Assembly (NCBI GenBank): GCA_964511025.1
Contig: CAZEDK010000041.1
Span: forward strand, 1 to 14,402
DNA from: CAZEDK01 sp964511025
GTDB lineage: Bacteria > Patescibacteriota > Gracilibacteria > UBA1369 > GWF2-33-10
Direction of reading: 5' to 3'
Length of the DNA stretch: 14,402 bases
The translations under genes were made by a program, and so were the position numbers. A model generated the notes under the pieces. That model saw only the letters and a list, made by a program, of their open reading frames with translations, was not told the origin of the DNA and searched no databases. Positions 14,390-14,402 of this stretch are shown piece by piece (the first letter of the stretch is position 1; every line of letters starts with the position of its first letter).

Positions 14390-14402
14390 ATGAATTTGAT
14401 AT
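14390..14402 (+). CDS. Possible start of the next gene, cut by the window edge
   Basis: ATG AAT TTG ATA begins at 14390, 37 nt after the preceding stop and in the same direction. Only four codons are visible and there is no clear ribosome-binding site, so this is a guess from spacing alone. Confidence 0.2.

Overview
This is an AT-rich bacterial chromosome segment carrying mostly housekeeping genes. Short intergenic spacers, few Shine-Dalgarno sites, frequent TTG/GTG starts, RNase J, a Bacteroidetes/eukaryote-type CarB and many small palindromic repeats suggest an uncultured Patescibacteria (CPR)-like lineage. That assignment is inference; no marker here fixes the phylum. The standard code applies, because TGA is a working stop (mfd).

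Layout. 1-465: a small minus-strand zinc-ribbon gene (53-265) with an AT-rich terminator-like hairpin after it and a 75-nt near-palindrome before it. 466-3687 (-): carB, full-length carbamoyl-phosphate synthase large chain with no carA nearby. 3688-3818: divergent promoter region. 3819-5235 (+): rluF-type pseudouridine synthase, then a GHKL-ATPase + STAS-like protein that appears to lack its N-terminus. 5295-5861 (+): GNAT-like acetyltransferase, converging on a GIY-YIG protein (5858-6100, -). 6101-6469: no gene, several palindromes. 6470-6964 (-): tmRNA (ssrA). 6965-7228: heptamer repeats, a perfect 19-bp hairpin and a likely ssrA promoter. 7229-9106 (+): RNase J. 9097-9528 (-): decayed, unidentified coding sequence. 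9675-14352 (+): dnaN, mfd, and a small lipoate-ligase C-terminal-domain protein overlapping mfd by ATGA.

The centre and right of the window hold RNA and DNA maintenance genes: ribosome rescue (tmRNA), RNA turnover (RNase J), replication clamp (DnaN) and transcription-coupled repair (Mfd).

The most notable locus is ssrA. Its identity is clear from the acceptor stem with a G3-U70 pair, the T arm and the encoded CCA. A pseudoknot places the resume codon 10 nt downstream of PK1, as in E. coli, and this predicts an unusually long 41-codon, Ala-rich tag ending AYAYAA. A hairpin-forming segment sits inside the PK1 loop, a 10-bp-stem palindrome abuts the CCA end, and heptamer repeats lie upstream. 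The other hidden item is the same-frame coding remnant between rnj and dnaN.
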